From Adiantum capillus-veneris (Eukaryota; Streptophyta; Polypodiopsida; Polypodiales; Pteridaceae), in NCBI GenBank assembly GCA_014529385.2, contig CM043942.1, positions 1,158,501-1,218,500 on the forward strand: a stretch of DNA of 60,000 nt. The letters are read 5' to 3'. Positions within the stretch are counted from its first letter, which is position 1. Each line of letters begins with the position of its first letter. The notes beneath the pieces are model-generated. The model saw nothing but the letters and a program-made list of their open reading frames with translations, searched no databases and was not told the origin of the DNA. Positions 57,005 to 60,000 of this stretch are shown one piece after another. The translations under genes were made by a program, and so were the position numbers.

Positions 57005-57925
57005 GAGGAACTAACTAACCAGGTTGAAGGAAGAGCATTAAGAGCTAAGACCACAGAAGCTGTGTGCAAATTCCTTCTTGATGAGGTGATTTGCCGTTAT
57101 GGTTGTGTGGGAAAAATCACTGCAGATCGAGGTGAACTGGATGCCGAAGAAGCAAGGGAGTTCTTTTCTAGATTAGGGATCAAGCTTTCTCTTACTACAG
57201 CTTACAACCCTGAAGGCAATGGAAAGAGTAAAAGAGGGCATCCTCCTATCATCAAAGCTTTGGCCAAGGCTTGCGAAGCAAGAGTTGGTGAGTGGCCAAA
57301 ATTGCTACCATATGCTTTATGGGCTGATCGTACAACACATAGCTCAGTAACTGGCTACATGCCTGCGGAGCTAATGCATGGTCAAAAGCCAGTGATGCCG
57401 ATTGAGGATACAATTCCCACATGGAATGTACTACCTTGGCAAGAGGGGCTTAGTAGGGAAGATCTCCTTGCACTATGTATAAGGCAGCTAGAGAGAAGAC
57501 CTGGAGACATTGAAGCTGCAAAAGAACGACTCAAAAATGCAAGGTTGAAAAACAAGGACTATTTTGATAAGCGACATCGACTCAGGAGCAAAGCAATTGA
57601 CAAAGGTGACTGGGTTTTAGTGTATGATAGTAGCCTTGATAACCAGCACACAGTCATGCGTAAGTTCTCAAAAAGATGGTTTGGACCGTATGTTGTAAAG
57701 CATGTGCATGAAAATGCTACTTACAGCTTGTCTGAACTAGATGGTACAGAAGTAAGGATTCCCATTACAGGAAAAAGGATTAAAATGTTTAAGAGAAGAG
57801 GAGACAATGATCTAGAAGATATGGATGAGGAAGAAGAGAAAAAAGCAGGTGAAGATCAAAGTGAACATGAAGCTCTGGAATCATCCAGTGAAGAAGAAGA
57901 CAAGGAAGATGTACAAGAGATCTAA
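57005..57925 (+). pseudogene. Element C integrase C-terminal half
   Basis: In frame after the TGA: GKITADRGELDAEEAREFFS carries the second core Asp (57125), and YNPEGNGKSKRGHPP carries Lys (AAA, 57230-57232) where the catalytic Glu is expected, 35 codons on. The GPY-like end follows: GDWVLVYDSSLDNQHTVMRK, FSKRWFGPYVVKHVHENATY and IPITGKRIKMF, then an acidic tail of E/D. There is no chromodomain. A GAA-to-AAA change would explain the Lys and abolish strand transfer. Confidence 0.92.
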
Positions 57926-57968
57926 TCTTACAAAGAGACAATGTGGCACATACCGGAGGATGTGCAGG

Positions 57969-57983
57969 TTTAGAGGGGGTGGA
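57969..57983 (+). other. Element C polypurine tract
   Basis: TTTAGAGGGGGTGGA ends at the base before the 3' LTR start TGTCGTGCTG. Confidence 0.9.
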
Positions 57984-59153
57984 TGTCGTGCTGTGACACG
58001 TACATAGTGGGAACGCATGCTACAAGATCTATCTTGTATTTTTTTAGATACATAATTATATTTTCTATAGTGTACATATGCATATTTAAGTATAATAATA
58101 AGCCTTCTATCTCATCCTATTATTTTTCTCAAGGGTAACATATCCTTACTTTACCATCAGAAAATACTATGGGAAAAGCATCAATAGCTCCGCCTCTTTA
58201 ACTTGGGGCAAAAAGCATTGATTCTTTATTTCTACTATTTCATTATCATCTCACACCCTAGCTAGATCCTATATCTAGGGTAAACTCCAATATATATATA
58301 TTCTATGTATTTTTTATACTTTTCTTATATTTCTTTTTAAATAGCTACTAGGAGAGAATCAAATCCTAGTGGGACACTAGGTGGCATGATTTCAAAGATA
58401 CACTTATTTTAATGCATTATTGCAAGCATGACTACAAAACTTTGTCAAGGAGAAATGTCATGCTGTCATATGGCATGAGGTGTCCTTTGGAATTAAATGA
58501 AAGTCTAGGCTAAGGAGACCACATGAAGACTTTTGCTGCCATAAATGGACCCTATTTTGATGAATTTTTTACACAAGGTTCCAATTCGAATTAGAAAATG
58601 ATTTTAAAATAAAAATCGTAGCTAATGAGCTGAAGTTTTTGTCCATTTTTTTACATTTTTATTTGGAGCCACGGTTGAGGAGATATGATTAAAATACTGG
58701 ACCCCAGTCTGCCCACATCATGCAGGGACAGCTCATTTCCAACTTTTCCAATTCCTGTTCACACTGGCTCCTCTCTTCTTGTGTAAACCCTTGGGGGTTC
58801 CCTTCACCTATAAAAGGGGACTTCTTCTTCCTTGGAAGGAACGAAAGCATTCAAGCCATTGATGAGAGGAATTCTTGAGGGAGTGAGTAGTAATGCCTAA
58901 TTGTACTTAGCCACTAACATAAGCCCAAGCCTACACTTTCTCCTAGAGGAAGACTAGCCATTCTTGTACGCTATCCTTGGAAGATCAACTCTAATCAAAG
59001 AAGGTCTTTCACTTGGTGTATCAATCAAAGTGGAATTATCCACTCTTCTTCTCGCTCCCATCAATAATGGTGCCGAAGGGTTTCAAGTAAGATGTGTTCT
59101 ACATTGATGTTTTCTTGATTTCTTGTTGTTTTCATTTTCATCTCTAATCCAAC

Positions 59154-59155
<2 letters not shown>

Positions 59156-59225
<70 letters not shown>
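59156..59225. repeat. (TA)35 microsatellite in element C 3' LTR
   Basis: 70 bp of perfect AT/TA alternation; only 22 bp at the matching site 51128-51149. It is long enough to extrude a cruciform and to be length-polymorphic. Confidence 0.95.
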
Positions 59226-59229
<4 letters not shown>

Positions 59230-59417
59230 CTAATCTCATCTCCTTAACCAAACCTATCTCTATCATTCTTAGTAATTCATCCTCTCTAGGTTCTCTTGCT
59301 ATAGGTACATCTCTCCCTGCAGTATCCTTATTGCCTATGGGCAAGAATAGGGCTTGGGAGGGAAACTTCTCATCTCTTCTCTTCTCTCATATCTACATTT
59401 CTCACATACTATCCTAG

Positions 59418-59636
59418 ATGAATAACCCACATGATGATAATTTCTATCGCTTTCACTCTGTACGATCTATTAGAATTAACGTATGGATTAGCCGTAAAAT
59501 ACACTTTCAACAACGTATAGTGTTTCTCTTTGGCCCAGAAAGGCTCAATGAAATACTTCTATCACCGGATCCCATCATACTACCTCTCATAGACTATAAA
59601 TTTTCTTTTGACGTAAGCGTAGTTATCTTGCTATGA
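59418..59636 (+). CDS. LTR small ORF 1 (72 aa), 3' LTR copy
   Basis: The same 72-residue product as at 51342-51560, with no amino-acid difference and no base difference that I can see. The overlap with ORF 2 (ATGA) is kept. In the 3' LTR it would lie downstream of the LTR promoter and could only be expressed as readout into flanking DNA. Confidence 0.5.
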   Translation: MNNPHDDNFYRFHSVRSIRINVWISRKIHFQQRIVFLFGPERLNEILLSPDPIILPLIDYKFSFDVSVVILL

Positions 59637-59845
59637 ACCAAGAGGATTTGTACACACAATTAGTCCCAATCACTAGACAAAATATATATATTATGGTAAG
59701 CACAAAACTACAATTCCAAAGAACAATTCGTAGCCTATTTGGCCAGCCAAGATTGAATGCCATTAACTCATCTATTAACCCTTTCATATTACCCATGATA
59801 CGATATGGCCATAGCCTTGATGTTTTCATCTTTGTGTTATTTTGA
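59633..59845 (+). CDS. LTR small ORF 2 (70 aa), 3' LTR copy
   Basis: Open like its 5' LTR counterpart, with five replacements: Ile to Val in QLIPI, Arg to Lys context at VSRKL (Arg to Thr), Val to Ile in SSVNP, and Asp to Gly plus Asn to Ser in YDHNL. The paralogous core LFGQPRLN and ILPMIRY is unchanged. Confidence 0.5.
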   Translation: MNQEDLYTQLVPITRQNIYIMVSTKLQFQRTIRSLFGQPRLNAINSSINPFILPMIRYGHSLDVFIFVLF

Positions 59846-60000
59846 CATTTTCTTTTGTGTTCTTTCTTTGTGCGTGTGAGTGCAAGAGAGAATGGGTGGG
59901 CTTCTTTGATTGTACTTCTTTCCAAACGCTAGTCTTCATGGCATCTATGGTTTAACTCCTTCATATAGTTTTTGTCGAGTTCTCTCACAAACTCTCACAT

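Larger units (their letters stand above)
49955..59999 (+). mobile_element. Element C: Ty3/gypsy retrotransposon with about 2-kb LTRs
   Basis: Two long LTRs flank gag, protease, RT, RNase H and integrase in gypsy order. The polyprotein has in-frame TAA (52107), TAG (52878), TGA (54195), TGA (57002) and a frameshift near 54390. All four stops fit C-to-T change from CAA, CAG or CGA. Integrase has lost its Glu. The RT type (FIDDLPIKG) and protease motif DHG differ from the usual angiosperm gypsy lineages. The 3' end falls at the window edge, so the TSD cannot be tested. Confidence 0.93.
57984..59999 (+). repeat. Element C 3' LTR
   Basis: Collinear with 49955-51923. The 47-bp length difference is almost wholly the longer (TA)35 run at 59156-59225. 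It reaches the window edge at CTCTCACA, so its end is not proven. Confidence 0.93.

Overview
The window looks like intergenic DNA of a large, repeat-rich land-plant nuclear genome. It has long AT-rich stretches, many (GA)n and (TA)n microsatellites, MITE-like inverted repeats, and nested LTR retrotransposons of Ty1/copia and Ty3/gypsy type. Two host-derived signals support a plant: a small intact DUF3511-type gene (31825-32160) and a decayed PPR gene. The PPR wording (IHDEI...GLL, NALV-MY-KCG, EALDCFHHYQKEGLSP) and the style of the gypsy RT (FIDDLPIKG, protease DHG) remind me of seed-free vascular plants such as ferns more than of flowering plants, but this is an impression and not a demonstration. 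No tRNA, rRNA, CRISPR or prokaryotic feature was seen.

Layout. 1-5.2 kb: 3' tail of a gypsy element, an LTR-like stretch, an 88-bp tandem duplication, a possible SINE, and a minus-strand gag pseudogene with an LTR-like end. 5.2-8.9 kb: microsatellites, one MITE copy and a fold-back element. 8.9-27.4 kb: a minus-strand LTR element (element A) with gag and protease but no recognisable RT or integrase. It is interrupted by a plus-strand LTR/leader, which is itself interrupted by a young, complete copia element (12098-17474, TSD CGCTC). 27.4-33.6 kb: an LTR edge, a second MITE, the DUF3511 gene and the PPR pseudogene. 33626-43476: element B, a complete plus-strand relative of element A with 959-bp LTRs and TSD TATGC. 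It is inserted in the PPR pseudogene and carries a captured DEAD-box helicase fragment just before its polypurine tract. 44-49.9 kb: LTR relics, duplicated chromovirus 3' ends with a chromodomain, and an integrase relic. 49955-59999: a gypsy element with about 2-kb LTRs and decayed gag-pol (element C). Each of its LTRs encodes two overlapping, mutually related small ORFs.

How the parts fit. Elements A and B form one family. Both have an Asp-tRNA type primer site, a Gag with zinc knuckles of unusual CX2CX3HX4C spacing, a retropepsin-like domain and a C-terminal domain of repeated WxPK motifs. Neither shows RT, RNase H or integrase, so they probably need proteins from another element. Both leaders carry repeated palindromes whose half-site recurs in the LTR at nearly the same offset, although the palindrome sequence differs completely between A and B. 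This looks like an RNA-level signal. Almost all polyproteins here are broken by stops or frameshifts. The DUF3511 gene and the small LTR ORFs of element C are the main open frames.
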